From positions 1-50,842 of the forward strand of contig JACRBM010000033.1 in assembly GCA_016219275.1 (NCBI GenBank): DNA of 50,842 nt, in the 5' to 3' direction. The notes below the pieces were generated by a model. That model was not told the DNA's origin, did not search any database, and saw nothing but the letters and a program-made list of their open reading frames with translations. The position numbers and the translations under genes are program-made. The stretch's first letter is position 1; every line of letters starts with the position of its first letter. Below are positions 1 through 9,423 of this stretch, in pieces. Source of the stretch: Chloroflexota bacterium. GTDB lineage: Bacteria; Chloroflexota; Anaerolineae; UBA4142.

Positions 1-4
1 CTCG

Positions 5-121
5 CTTTGTCATCCTGAGCGAAGCGAAGGATCGCTCAAGCAACTGGCGAGATTCTTCGTCGCTTGTTTGAATTCACTTGGTTGCGTGTTTTCAAGAGCC
101 GCTCCTCAGAATGACAAAAAG
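5..121. repeat. Dispersed repeat with imperfect inverted ends
   Basis: The left end (5-19, ctttgtcatcctgag) pairs imperfectly with the right end (105-121, ctcagaatgacaaaaag). The interior has the 'gagcgaagcgaagga' core familiar from dispersed intergenic repeats in many bacteria. It lies just downstream of the amine oxidase stop. It may be cut by the window edge. No coding capacity is apparent. Confidence 0.5.
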
Positions 122-153
122 TGAGTTTTGCGGTATTGCGTTTATTCGCTCCC

Positions 154-1590
154 TCATTCGTTGCCAAAACTCGCGCGATGAATTTCTCTAGCGGCGCGCA
201 ACCCCGATTCAATCGCGCCTTGGATCCACGCGTGCGCGAGCGACGCGTGCTCGCCCGCAAAATGGATGCGTCCTTCCGGCGCGATGATCGCGTTGTAGAG
301 CAAGGTCTGTTGACCTGGGTCGAATAACGCGAATGCGCCTGCCGCGAATTCCGCGTTGTGCCACACGTGCGATACGCCCACTTCGAATTCGGTCGTGATC
401 TGCGGATGAATCTGCGCGACATCTTCGAGCGCCTGCTCGATGCGGTCGCGCGGCGAGAGCGACGCCCAACGTTCCGCGTCTTCGCCCCAGGTATAACTCG
501 CGAGCATGACGCCACGCCCGGTCTCGCGATGGTGATCGGGATAGTACATCACGCGCACCGGCAAATCGCTGATCGTACCGCCGCCGAAGATGCCGTCATC
601 TTCTTCCCAGAATCGTCGTCGGCATTGAAATAGGATTTTCGCGGACGCGTCGTAATGCGCTTGGCGAATCGCGCGTTGCTTGGCGCGCGAGAACGGCTTG
701 AGCACTTCGATGTGGCGCAAAACTGGGAACGGCGCGGTGATGATCGCGTAATCACCGGTCGCCGCCATGCGCCCTGCCGCCGTCTCGTAGTGAATCGTCA
801 CCGAGGTCGGCGCTTGATCCAGCGCGATCATCTTCGCGCCGAAACGAATGCGGCTACGCAGCGCCGGCATGAATGCGCGCGGCAAATGGTCCATCCCGCC
901 ATCCAATTCGATCATGTTCGTGTAATAATTGCCGACCTCTTCGCGCAATAGTTCGAGGAACGATGTGTTCATAATCGCTTCTTGATCCGCGAGCAAACCG
1001 TACATCTCGATCGCGCCTTCCGACCATTTGCGCGATTCCAAAAATTCGCGGATCGAAAATTCGTCGTACTCGGCGACGATTTCGTCCCACGCGTGCGCGC
1101 CGCCGCTTTCCAACTTTTTCACGATGGGTTGAATCGCTTCCTCCCACAACTGCGCGTACGATTTACCGCGTTCGTGCGCGGCGACCGCGAAACCCAGCCC
1201 GTCCGGGTTCGCCTTCGCTTCGGACACGCGCGTCCGTCGTCCATTGATGAAATAGTACGCGTTCGCGTTGCCCATCGTGAACGGCGAATACTCGAGTTGG
1301 AATTTTTCGATGTATGCCATCGTCAAGTCGTGCACCCTGGGAATACGCATCGCGCCGGCTTCGGCGTACAGCCCATCGCTGAACGGTTCGCGCAACGTGT
1401 AGATGCGCCCGCCGACGCGCGGTTGCGCTTCGAGGACGAGCGGCTCGTGCCCGGCGCGTTGCAATTCGTACGCCGCGGTCAAGCCCGCCATGCCTGCGCC
1501 GACGATGACGACCTTTTGCGGTCGCGTCGCCATCGGCATTAGTCCATTCTGTATGATGGCGAGATAATCTCGCGTATCGGTTGGTTGCAT
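154..1590 (-). CDS. Flavin monoamine oxidase / L-amino-acid-oxidase-like FAD protein
   Basis: Predicted FAD-dependent oxidase of the amine oxidase superfamily, 478 aa, oxidising an amine or amino acid; the substrate cannot be told. The Rossmann motif VVIVGAGMAGLTAAYEL lies near residues 27-43, followed by the GGRIYT flavin-binding signature and an E-A-G-A-M-R segment typical of L-amino acid oxidases. The C-terminus has the conserved FAGEHASLAHAWIQGAIESG, which closes the FAD site in this family. There is no signal peptide, so it should be cytosolic. The ATG at 1590 has an AAGGAG ribosome site 5 nt upstream that overlaps the priA stop, so the two genes are probably co-transcribed. Confidence 0.85.
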   Translation of the reverse strand: MQPTDTRDYLAIIQNGLMPMATRPQKVVIVGAGMAGLTAAYELQRAGHEPLVLEAQPRVGGRIYTLREPFSDGLYAEAGAMRIPRVHDLTMAYIEKFQLEYSPFTMGNANAYYFINGRRTRVSEAKANPDGLGFAVAAHERGKSYAQLWEEAIQPIVKKLESGGAHAWDEIVAEYDEFSIREFLESRKWSEGAIEMYGLLADQEAIMNTSFLELLREEVGNYYTNMIELDGGMDHLPRAFMPALRSRIRFGAKMIALDQAPTSVTIHYETAAGRMAATGDYAIITAPFPVLRHIEVLKPFSRAKQRAIRQAHYDASAKILFQCRRRFWEEDDGIFGGGTISDLPVRVMYYPDHHRETGRGVMLASYTWGEDAERWASLSPRDRIEQALEDVAQIHPQITTEFEVGVSHVWHNAEFAAGAFALFDPGQQTLLYNAIIAPEGRIHFAGEHASLAHAWIQGAIESGLRAAREIHRASFGNE

Positions 1591-1599
1591 ATCACTCCT

Positions 1600-4134
1600 T
1601 TACAACACACTCACCGGGTCCACATCCACGCGCCAGCCGAACGGCAGCGCAATGTCTGCCACGAGCGCGTGCGGTTCTCGACCGCGCACCAGGATTTGAT
1701 AACGGAATTGTCCGCGCTCTTTCGCGAAAAACGCCGGCGCGGGTCCGATGAGATCGAGCGCGGGCAAGCCGCGTTGCGCGATACGCGTCGCGAGCGCGCG
1801 GTGCACGCGCGCCGATTCGGCTTGCGCTTGTTTCGCGTTCGGATGCGTCAAGACCAAGCGAATCAAACGATTGAACGGCGGATAACCTTGCTCGCGGCGG
1901 AACGCAATCTCGCGTTCGTAAAACGCGCGATAGTCGTGATGCGATGCAGCTTGAATCGCGTAATGGTCCGGGTTGTACGTCTGCACGATCACTTTGCCGC
2001 CCAGAATGCTGCGCCCCGCGCGTCCGGCAACCTGGGTCAACAATTGAAACGTGCGCTCGGTCGAACGAAAATCCGGCAAATTGAGCGCGGTGTCCGCGCT
2101 GATCACGCCGACGAGCGTCACGAACGGCAAGTCCAATCCTTTCGCGATCATTTGCGTGCCGACCAAAATGTCCGCGCGACGCTGAACAAAATTTTCGAGA
2201 ATCTCTTCGTGCGATTCCTTGCCGCGCGTCACGTCGAAATCCCACCGTAGTGTTTTCGCCTGCGGGAACAAATTCTGGATTTCTTGTTCGACTTTTTCCG
2301 TGCCCACACCGAAATAGCGAATGCGCGCGCTTTTACAAACCGGACACTGGGTCGGCACGCGGTCGCGCCGATTGCAGTGATGGCAAATGAGTGAATCGCC
2401 GACGCCGTGGTACGTCATCGGATTATTGCAACGTTTGCACTTGAACACGTTCCCGCAATCGCGGCAAAGCACGAACGTCGCCGAGCCGCGCCGATTGAGA
2501 AAGAGAATCACTTGCTCTTTCGCCGCGAGCACGCGCGTCATTTCGCGTTGCAGCGCGCGTGAGAACATCGAACGATTGCCCGCTTTTAGTTCAGCGCGCA
2601 AGTCCACGATGTCAATCGGCGGCAAATCGAGATAACGCGCGTCGGCGTGTTCGTCATCCAATTTATGGAGCGCGAGCTTTCTTTTCGGTAATTGGTAATT
2701 GGTGATTTCGTTCGCGATAACTTGGGCGTGTCCCATCACGCGTTGCGGCATCTCGAGCAATTTGATTTCGCCGCGGGTCGCGCGATAGTACGTTTCGAGA
2801 TCGGGCGTCGCGCTACCGAGAATCACGCACGCACCGACGCGCCGCGCGAGTTCGATTGCGGTTTCGCGCGCGTGATAATGCGGAACCGTTTCTTGTTTGA
2901 ACGCGGGATCGTGTTCTTCATCGAGTACGATCAAGCCGAGGCGCGGCAATGGCGCAAAGAGCGCCGAGCGCGCGCCAATCACAATGTCCACCAAGCCGTC
3001 GCGGCAACGTCGCCACGTGTCGTAGCGTTCGCCCTCGGAAAGTTTCGAGTGCACGACCGCGATTCGATTGGGAAAACGCGCGCCAAACCGGCGAATCGTC
3101 TGCGGCGTCAGCGAAATTTCCGGCACGAGGGCAAGACCTTGCTTGCCCTGCGCGAGAATTTCATCAAGCGCGCGTAAGTAAATTTCCGTCTTGCCTGAGC
3201 CGGTAACGCCATGAAGCAAAAAGGTAGTAGGCGTCTGCTCATTCCGAATTCCGAATTCAATCGCCTCCCACGCGGCTTGTTGTTCCGTCGTGAGCATCGG
3301 CGGCTCGACAACATCGAACACGCGTCCGGCGAGCGAATCGCGCATGACCTCTTCTTCTTCGAGCGCGACGACGCCCAACGTTTCCAAGCGGCGCAGATGC
3401 GCGAGCGTGCAATCTGTATTCGCGTACACGGCGCTGACCCAGATCGCGCCATCTTCGTTTTTGAGAAAATCAACAATCGCGCGATAACGTCCCGACAATT
3501 CTTTGGGACCCTGCAATGCCAGCGCATCGGCGTTGACCAAACGTACTGATTTGACGCGGCGCGGTTTTGCGCGCGGCGGTGGGATGACGGTGCGCTTGCT
3601 GATGATTTCGTGACGCACGAGACTATCAACCGTGCCGCGTAAATCGCGCGGGACATTGCCCAGTTCGATTTCCGGTTTATTTTCAAATAACGCCATGAAC
3701 GCGGCTTGCTTTTCGGTAAGGTCTTCACCTAGTGATTTGCCGGTGAGCGCGAGGAGAATTTTCGGCGTTTGCTCGACGCCGAGCGGAAGCATCAGTTGAA
3801 TCGCATCGTTGAGCGAGCAGAGATATTCGCGCGCGATCCATCGCGCGAGGTCGAGATGGATTTCGGAGAGGAAAGGGCGCGGGTCAACGATCTCGTCAAC
3901 GTCCTTGGTTTCAGCCACGGGCGACGAATCGCTGAACGCGATGACGACACCTTGCAGGCGACGCACATTAAACGGTACCCAGACCAGTTGTCCCAGTGCG
4001 AGCTTGTCCGCGAGGCGCTCGGGAATCGCGTACGTAAATGTGCGCTCGCGGAGTGATTCGGCGAGCGGCACATTTTCTTCGCGTGATTGGGTGACGCCCA
4101 GCGGCGTGTTGACGACGATTTGCGCGTATTTCAT
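1600..4134 (-). CDS. priA: Primosomal protein N' (replication restart helicase PriA)
   Basis: PriA reloads the replisome at stalled forks; 844 aa, normal to slightly long. Visible parts: N-terminal DNA-binding region (KYAQIVVNTPLG start), Walker A GVTGSGKTEIY, DEEHD box (Walker B), and the eight-cysteine zinc region made of four CxxC pairs (CRDC, CKRC, CHHC, CPVC), followed by the C-terminal helicase lobe with AGRAGR. ATG at 4134 was chosen. A TTG three codons earlier is possible, and neither has a clear Shine-Dalgarno. About two thirds along, the peptide EITNYQLPK is encoded by a 21-nt heptamer repeat (2687-2707) unlike the surrounding codons. A terminator-like hairpin sits immediately upstream. 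Confidence 0.95.
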   Translation of the reverse strand: MKYAQIVVNTPLGVTQSREENVPLAESLRERTFTYAIPERLADKLALGQLVWVPFNVRRLQGVVIAFSDSSPVAETKDVDEIVDPRPFLSEIHLDLARWIAREYLCSLNDAIQLMLPLGVEQTPKILLALTGKSLGEDLTEKQAAFMALFENKPEIELGNVPRDLRGTVDSLVRHEIISKRTVIPPPRAKPRRVKSVRLVNADALALQGPKELSGRYRAIVDFLKNEDGAIWVSAVYANTDCTLAHLRRLETLGVVALEEEEVMRDSLAGRVFDVVEPPMLTTEQQAAWEAIEFGIRNEQTPTTFLLHGVTGSGKTEIYLRALDEILAQGKQGLALVPEISLTPQTIRRFGARFPNRIAVVHSKLSEGERYDTWRRCRDGLVDIVIGARSALFAPLPRLGLIVLDEEHDPAFKQETVPHYHARETAIELARRVGACVILGSATPDLETYYRATRGEIKLLEMPQRVMGHAQVIANEITNYQLPKRKLALHKLDDEHADARYLDLPPIDIVDLRAELKAGNRSMFSRALQREMTRVLAAKEQVILFLNRRGSATFVLCRDCGNVFKCKRCNNPMTYHGVGDSLICHHCNRRDRVPTQCPVCKSARIRYFGVGTEKVEQEIQNLFPQAKTLRWDFDVTRGKESHEEILENFVQRRADILVGTQMIAKGLDLPFVTLVGVISADTALNLPDFRSTERTFQLLTQVAGRAGRSILGGKVIVQTYNPDHYAIQAASHHDYRAFYEREIAFRREQGYPPFNRLIRLVLTHPNAKQAQAESARVHRALATRIAQRGLPALDLIGPAPAFFAKERGQFRYQILVRGREPHALVADIALPFGWRVDVDPVSVL
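2687..2707. repeat. STRR-like heptamer repeat inside priA
   Basis: Three tandem heptamers, ggtaatt ggtaatt ggtgatt. Being 21 nt long, they keep the priA frame and add seven codons. The same heptamer family occurs in intergenic DNA at 22476-22511 and 49953-49968. Confidence 0.75.
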
Positions 4135-4140
4135 AAAAAT

Positions 4141-4168
4141 CAAAAAGTCGGGAGGGTGAGTCCCGACT
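4141..4168 (-). terminator. Terminator-like hairpin just upstream of priA
   Basis: On the minus strand, an 8-bp stem (AGTCGGGA / TCCCGACT, arms 4161-4168 and 4146-4153) with a 7-nt loop is followed by UUUUUGAUUUUU. It lies 54 nt past the MEMO1-like stop and ends about 12 nt before the priA ATG. It may end the upstream transcript or attenuate priA. Confidence 0.6.
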
Positions 4169-4222
4169 GGATGATACTCGAATCGTTCTTTTTACGCAAT
4201 GCCCATTTCCATATTTGCCTTT

Positions 4223-5098
4223 TTATTTTTTACTTTTGTACGCTGCCGCCGCCAAGTACCCGACGACATAGTCGGCGTGCTCGCGTTCGCCGGTCACGTC
4301 GCCAGAGTTGGTGCGGTGCAACACACGCACGCGGTCTGCGCCGAGCGCTTTCGCCGCGAGCAACGTCGTGATGATCGGCGCGTCGCCGCAAGCGCGGCAC
4401 TCGCCGGTCTGCCACGCATAGTCCGCCAACCCAGGAATATCGAACGCGGCGATCAATTCTTCGGTGCGCGCGTCGAATTTTTTGACCGCGTGATAATCGG
4501 GCAAGTGCGACAGATCCGAACTCGCGACGAAGAGAACGCGCCGCTCGCGCGCCAGCTCGGCGAGCGCATTGGCAAGTAGCGTGCACGTCTCCAGCGCGCG
4601 CGCGCCGACGATGTAGAACGGCATGGACAACATCAACGGCACAAGTTTGAAATTGAGGAGCATCCGTTGCAAAAAGGGAATCTGAATTTCGAGCGAGTGT
4701 TCGCGGTCGCGTTCGACCGGCGTCAAGGCAATTTGGCGAGATAATTTCGTAATGAAATCTTGATCGAGTTCGATTTCGCCCAAGGGGGTCCAGTAAAATT
4801 TTTTCGTGGTTACGGCAACCGCGCCAAAATCGTCGTAATGGCTCGGACCGAGCAACACGACGGCGTCATACTGGTGTTGTTCAAGTTGACGATACGCGTG
4901 CGCGGCAGTCTGCCCAGAGTACGGATAACCGGCATGAGGAGAAATGAGCGCAATCAGTTCGTCGTCAGTTGAAATCCTTTCGGCGCGCGCAAGATAATCG
5001 TCAACCGTTGCCTGCAACTCGTCCGGCTTGCCGGGATACCATTTCCCGGCGATGGGCGACTTGCGAATGGTGCGTGGATCAATCGTACCCGTTGTCAT
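4223..5098 (-). CDS. AmmeMemoRadiSam system protein B (MEMO1 family)
   Basis: 291-aa protein of the MEMO1/AmmeMemoRadiSam B family, related in fold to extradiol dioxygenases. The conserved ISPHAGYPYSG motif (about residues 50-60), the GPSHY motif and the later SSDLSHL segment are all present; these carry the metal-site histidines of the family. The biochemical role is not established. The usual partners, an AMMECR1-domain protein and a dedicated radical-SAM protein, are not nearby. ATG at 5098 was chosen; a GTG at 5104 in the same frame is equally possible, and neither has a strong ribosome site. It lies 41 nt after infA, so is probably in the same operon. Confidence 0.85.
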   Translation of the reverse strand: MTTGTIDPRTIRKSPIAGKWYPGKPDELQATVDDYLARAERISTDDELIALISPHAGYPYSGQTAAHAYRQLEQHQYDAVVLLGPSHYDDFGAVAVTTKKFYWTPLGEIELDQDFITKLSRQIALTPVERDREHSLEIQIPFLQRMLLNFKLVPLMLSMPFYIVGARALETCTLLANALAELARERRVLFVASSDLSHLPDYHAVKKFDARTEELIAAFDIPGLADYAWQTGECRACGDAPIITTLLAAKALGADRVRVLHRTNSGDVTGEREHADYVVGYLAAAAYKSKK

Positions 5099-5139
5099 CG
5101 CCACACTTCACCCGCGAGGTCACATCCAAAACGTTACGA

Positions 5140-5394
5140 CTATTTCTTGAAACGATACGTGATGCGTCCGCGCGTCAAATCGTACGGCGAGAGTTCCACC
5201 GTCACGCGGTCGCCCAGCAGAATACGAATATAGTACATTCGCATTTTGCCGGAAATGTGCGCCAACACCGAGTGCCCGCTTTCCAATTGCACGCGAAACA
5301 TCGCGTTGGGCAGCGCCTCGGTGATGACGCCTTCCGCCTCGATTACGTCTTTCTTGGCTTTCTTTTCTTCTCTGTTCTGGACTGGTCGTGCCAT
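5140..5394 (-). CDS. infA: Translation initiation factor IF-1
   Basis: 84-aa IF-1, which binds the ribosomal A site during initiation. The S1-like OB fold is clear: [52 protein letters not shown]. It has a basic N-terminal extension of about a dozen residues ([15 protein letters not shown]) relative to the usual 72-residue protein. The start at 5394 is fixed by AGGAGG a few bases upstream; the longer open frame runs into a hairpin repeat and is not coding. Its place after ftsK rather than in a ribosomal-protein operon is unusual. Confidence 0.93.
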   Translation of the reverse strand: MARPVQNREEKKAKKDVIEAEGVITEALPNAMFRVQLESGHSVLAHISGKMRMYYIRILLGDRVTVELSPYDLTRGRITYRFKK

Positions 5395-5425
5395 ACATCC
5401 TCCTGACCTCACCCCTAACCCCCTG

Positions 5426-5476
5426 CCCCCTTCCCCCTCTCCTGAACGAAGTTTGTTCAGGAGAGGGGGAAGGGGG
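5426..5476. repeat. Perfect 22-bp inverted repeat between ftsK and infA
   Basis: The arm at 5426-5447 (C-rich, ending cctgaac) is perfectly complementary to 5455-5476 (gttcaggaga through aaggggg), with a 7-nt loop. There is no U-tract on either side, so a classical terminator is unlikely. It may be a REP-type element or an mRNA-stability hairpin between two co-directional genes. Confidence 0.75.
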
Positions 5477-5510
5477 TGTCCGAAGGACGGGGGATGGGGA
5501 TGAGGCAATT

Positions 5511-7778
5511 CTATTTTTTCTTCTTCGGCGGTTCCTCCGCCTCGAACTCTTTGATGTCTCCGTCGTGAATCAACACCGCGCGCGGTTTGCCGCCGCCTTC
5601 ATCCGGTCCCACGATGCCGCGATCTTCGAGTTGATCCATCAACCGCGCGGCACGCGGATAGCCGATACCCAGCTTGCGTTGCAAAAACGAAATCGAAGTC
5701 CGGTCGAACTGTTGCGCGATGTCAATCGCCTGCTCGATGAGCGCCTCATCGCCGCCGTCCTTGCCATCGCCCATCGCCTTCCAGGGCGCATCCTGCGGCA
5801 CGTCACGCATATCGGTGATCGCTTTCTCGCGCCAGAAATGCACGACGCGCGCGATTTCATCGTCCGACACGAAACAACCCTGCAAGCGCGATAGTTTCGA
5901 CGAATCGCTCGCCATGTAAAGCATATCGCCCTTGCCCAGCAATTTCTCCGCGCCGGTCGTATCGAGCACGACGCGCGAATCCACACTACTCGTGACCGCG
6001 AACGAAATACGCGATGGAAAATTCGCTTTGATCAACCCGGTCACGACATCCACCGACGGACGTTGCGTCGCGATGACCAAGTGAATGCCGGTCGCGCGCG
6101 CCATCTGTGCGAGACGCGTCAATAATTTTTCGGTTTCGTCCGGCGCGGCGAGCATCAAGTCCGCCAACTCGTCAATCAACGCGATGAGGTATGGCATCCG
6201 GTTCTCGCCGTTCTCTTTTTCCATTTTGTCGTTGAACGCTTCGATATTACGGACGCGTTCTTTCGCGAACAACGTGAACCGCGCATCCATCTCGCGCACG
6301 ACCCAGCGCAACGCCGGCACCACCTCTTGCATGTTCGTAATGACCGGACCGAGCAAGTGCGGAATGCCGTTGTACGCGGTCAACTCGACGCGTTTCGGAT
6401 CCACCATCACAAAGCGCAAATCGTCCGGTGAATTGTTCATCAACAAGCACGCGATAATCGTGTTGACGCACACCGACTTGCCGGAACCGGTCGCACCCGC
6501 GATGAGTAAGTGTGGCATGGATTGCAAATCGGCGACAGTCGAACCACCGGACACATCGCGTCCGAGCGCGATGCGCAGCGACGATTTCTTTTTCTTGAAC
6601 GCCTCGCTCTCGACGATGCCGCGCAGCGACACGAGCGACACGGAATGGTTCGGCACTTCGATGCCGACAATCGCGCGACCCGGCACCGGCGTTTCAATGC
6701 GAATCGGCGCGGCGGCAAGCGCGAGTTCCAAATCGTGTTGCAAACTCGCGATGCGATTGACCGACACTTTACGTTGGCGCACGACGCCATCCGTGCCGCG
6801 TCGTTCGACGAACCCAGGTTCCAAACCGAATTGCGTGATCGTGGGACCCGCGTTGATTTCGACGACCTTGGCGGGAATGCCAAAGTTGTCGAGCGTCTCT
6901 TCGATGAGCCGCGCTTTGCGATTCGCGTCCGTCTCGCCGTACTTGCTCTCGTTCGACGCGTCGAGCAGATCAATCGGCGGGAGCAGATTGCCGCGGCGGC
7001 GCGCCCGACTGCGCGGCGAGAGAACCAGTTGCGGCGCGACGGGCTTGAGCGGCAAACGCGGCTGAATCGGTTTGCCGAACACGGGACGCGGCGCGTCGGC
7101 GGGCGTAGGCGGATGAATGCGCGGCGCGGGTTCGACCCTGGATTTTTCCGGTTTTATTTTCTCTTCGACCGGTGCCACACTGGGTCGCACGACCGGTCTC
7201 GCGCGCGGGGTGATGTTCGCGCGCGCGGCGAGCGCATCGCTCCACGCGTGCAAACGCGTCGCGCTCATCCCAATCACCGCCGGCAGAGTCAACAGCGCGA
7301 TCGCGATCAACACCATCGCGCCGCCGGTCGCGCCGAGCGCGTTCGCGATAGGACTACTGAGCGCGTATCCGACAAAGCCACCACCCAGACCTTTTTCCGC
7401 GAGAACGCCCGCGTTCACCGCGGGCGTAAGCAAATGCGTCAACGCGATCATCGCCGCGCAAAACAGTTCGAACGCGAATACGCGACCCCAGGCAACGCCG
7501 ACGATCAAGTTCGTGCCGCGCCGCAACAACAAGACGCTCGCGCCGAACGCGATCACCGGCAATGCGTACGCGCCCCAGCCGAACATCTTCCACAACAAGT
7601 CCGCCCACAGGTCGCCGACGAAACCGAACGCCAACCGGAATAAACTTGCGCCGGTGAATACGCCGACCGCGAGAAACACAATGCCCGCGAGTTCGCGTTG
7701 CAGGCGTGGTGTGAATCGTTCGCGCGCGCGCGTCCAAAATGTTTTCTTTTCGTCCGACTTGGTTCGTTTCGGTGGCAT
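5511..7778 (-). CDS. ftsK: DNA translocase FtsK/SpoIIIE
   Basis: 755-aa septal DNA pump that moves chromosome ends during division. The N-terminal ~200 residues hold about four membrane helices (for example [19 protein letters not shown]). A proline- and arginine-rich linker follows, then the RecA-like motor with Walker [16 protein letters not shown] and the LIDELADLM Walker B. The C-terminal winged-helix gamma domain ([20 protein letters not shown]), which reads KOPS-like sites in known members, is followed by a lysine-rich tail. The ATG at 7778 has no obvious ribosome site. Confidence 0.95.
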   Translation of the reverse strand: MPPKRTKSDEKKTFWTRARERFTPRLQRELAGIVFLAVGVFTGASLFRLAFGFVGDLWADLLWKMFGWGAYALPVIAFGASVLLLRRGTNLIVGVAWGRVFAFELFCAAMIALTHLLTPAVNAGVLAEKGLGGGFVGYALSSPIANALGATGGAMVLIAIALLTLPAVIGMSATRLHAWSDALAARANITPRARPVVRPSVAPVEEKIKPEKSRVEPAPRIHPPTPADAPRPVFGKPIQPRLPLKPVAPQLVLSPRSRARRRGNLLPPIDLLDASNESKYGETDANRKARLIEETLDNFGIPAKVVEINAGPTITQFGLEPGFVERRGTDGVVRQRKVSVNRIASLQHDLELALAAAPIRIETPVPGRAIVGIEVPNHSVSLVSLRGIVESEAFKKKKSSLRIALGRDVSGGSTVADLQSMPHLLIAGATGSGKSVCVNTIIACLLMNNSPDDLRFVMVDPKRVELTAYNGIPHLLGPVITNMQEVVPALRWVVREMDARFTLFAKERVRNIEAFNDKMEKENGENRMPYLIALIDELADLMLAAPDETEKLLTRLAQMARATGIHLVIATQRPSVDVVTGLIKANFPSRISFAVTSSVDSRVVLDTTGAEKLLGKGDMLYMASDSSKLSRLQGCFVSDDEIARVVHFWREKAITDMRDVPQDAPWKAMGDGKDGGDEALIEQAIDIAQQFDRTSISFLQRKLGIGYPRAARLMDQLEDRGIVGPDEGGGKPRAVLIHDGDIKEFEAEEPPKKKK

Positions 7779-7796
7779 GTTTTGTATGACTAACCA

Positions 7797-7897
7797 GGTA
7801 GACAGGTAAACACGTAAACAAGTAACCCGATCAATAGTCTTGTTTACTTGTTTACTTGTCTACTTGCATACTTGTCTACCTACACACTTGTCTACCC
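7797..7897. repeat. STRR-like octamer repeat, fold-back
   Basis: Repeated units of the type ttgtctac / ttgtttac and their complements (gtagacag, gtaaacaa) fill most of the ftsK-S1 gene gap. The left part (7798-7823) can fold imperfectly on the right part (7839-7863). This repeat occupies essentially the whole intergenic stretch. Confidence 0.65.
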
Positions 7898-7900
7898 AAT

Positions 7901-8902
7901 TCATTCCACGCCGGAATCGGCGAGACTTTTCCAGTACCCCGCGTCCGGCGGCGGTGGCATCATTTCGTCCGCGAACTTGCTCTGGGTTGCGCCATCATTT
8001 TTCCGCAAACTCAACTTGATCCGTTTTTGGAACGCGTCAATTTCGAGCACGCGCACGTTGACTTCTTGCCCCTCTTGCACCACATCGCGCGGATGCAAGA
8101 AGCGTCCCTCCGCAAGTTCGGACGCGTGCACCAGTCCTTCGACGCCATTGCCCAAACGAACGAACGCGCCGAACGGCACCACGCTCGTGACTTTGCCGTT
8201 GACCCAGTCGCCCGGCTTGACGTTCGCGGCGAGGTCTTGCCACGGATTCGGTTTGAGTCGTTTCAGTGAACAGGCGATTCGTTTTAGTTCACGATTCACG
8301 TCGAGCACATACACTTCGATCTCTTGTCCGGGCGCGAGCAAATCGCGCGGATGCTTGACGTACTCCCACGACAATTCGGAAACGTGGACGAGTCCTTCGA
8401 CACCGCCGAGATCAATGAACGCGCCGAAATCGGTGACGTTGCGGACGACCCCCTTGCGCGTTTGCTCCGGCTGAATCGCGGCGAGCAATTGCTCGGCGCG
8501 CGAGATCGGCGGATTGACGATGCGCTCGGATAGGATCAACCGATTGCGCGTGCGCTCGAACTCGATGACCTTGAGCCGCATCGAATTGTTGACATAGCGC
8601 GCCAACTCTTGCGCGCGGGCTTCCTCGGACACGTTGCGCGGAAATGCCGCGAGTTGCGAGGCGGGCACAAAGCCGTGCAAGCCGCCCAAGTCTACGAGCA
8701 ATCCACCGCGATTGTAGCCGACGACGCGCAGTTCAAGCGTATCGCCCTGCGTGTAACTTTTTTCGGCGAGCGCCCAACCCGATTCACTCGGTGGCAACGC
8801 GGGCGGCGACTCGGCTGGCACACTGGCGGGCTTGGCATCGCCCATCAACGCGCGCCAATATCCTTCATCGGGGTTGGATTCTAACGGATTGCTTGCAGAC
8901 AT
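7901..8902 (-). CDS. Protein with three S1 RNA-binding domains
   Basis: 333-aa S1-repeat protein, resembling a short ribosomal protein S1 as found in non-proteobacteria. Three S1 domains can be seen at about residues 45-125, 140-215 and 225-300. The second and third are canonical (VTDFGAFIDLGGVEGLVHVSEL; VVPFGAFVRLGNGVEGLVHASEL). The first is diverged. It likely binds mRNA during translation. The ATG at 8902 follows GGGAGG by nine bases and gives the natural N-terminus MSASNPLESN; the longer frame upstream is not supported. It heads the minus-strand run that includes ftsK. Confidence 0.85.
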   Translation of the reverse strand: MSASNPLESNPDEGYWRALMGDAKPASVPAESPPALPPSESGWALAEKSYTQGDTLELRVVGYNRGGLLVDLGGLHGFVPASQLAAFPRNVSEEARAQELARYVNNSMRLKVIEFERTRNRLILSERIVNPPISRAEQLLAAIQPEQTRKGVVRNVTDFGAFIDLGGVEGLVHVSELSWEYVKHPRDLLAPGQEIEVYVLDVNRELKRIACSLKRLKPNPWQDLAANVKPGDWVNGKVTSVVPFGAFVRLGNGVEGLVHASELAEGRFLHPRDVVQEGQEVNVRVLEIDAFQKRIKLSLRKNDGATQSKFADEMMPPPPDAGYWKSLADSGVE

Positions 8903-9305
8903 GGCGACATTCCTCCCTACCACAATACAACAAAAAAATCGTTTGTTCCCGCCCGAGTGCGTTGCCATCGGCAAAGCCGGAACAAGCGATTTTTGAAATC
9001 ACTCTACCGATACGACCCGTCGCGCGATATGAACCATCACGATGGGCATTATAAACAATTTATGATGAATCTGCAAGACGCCGAGCGATTGTCCCGGCAA
9101 TTATCCGACCCGTCGTGTTTTCGCCCAAGCCGCACAAAAGTGTAATGCCTTGATGTGCGACGTTATAGATCAGCGGACTCGTTCGATTGTGCTTCGCCAA
9201 CTCGTCCGCGCGATAGAGGAAGAGGTGAACGCGATTTAGCGCGTCGGGTAGTTCGACCGGCAATTCTTTTGGTAAACGGTCAAGAAAATTCGTTCATCAA
9301 TAACC
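8903..9305. other. Intergenic region with a possible gene remnant
   Basis: About 400 bp between divergent genes. On the minus strand at 9060-9290 there is an open stretch whose codons look coding (…LPDALNRVHLFLYRADELAKH…), but it lacks an ATG and is blocked by stops upstream; a TTG at 9263 is the only start in the open part. I do not recognise it. It may be the tail of a decayed gene. Confidence 0.3.
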
Positions 9306-9333
9306 TTGACTTGAAAAGGACCGATGTTATAAT
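9306..9333 (+). promoter_or_regulatory. Sigma-70-type promoter
   Basis: TTGACT, 16-nt spacer, then a perfect TATAAT (9328-9333). It would start a transcript with a leader of about 80 nt for the gene at 9424. Confidence 0.7.
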
Positions 9334-9423
9334 CGGGTTCAACAACTGCCAATCACCTTTGGGCAGAATCGCATGCGGAGTTAAAAGCTCCTGCAAAGAT
9401 TCACAACCTTCGCGAGGAAATTG

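Noticed and set aside
9060-9263. Small protein gene on the minus strand (67 aa)
   Set aside because: Only a TTG start, no ribosome site, and the coding-like stretch extends upstream to stops; kept only as a possible remnant.
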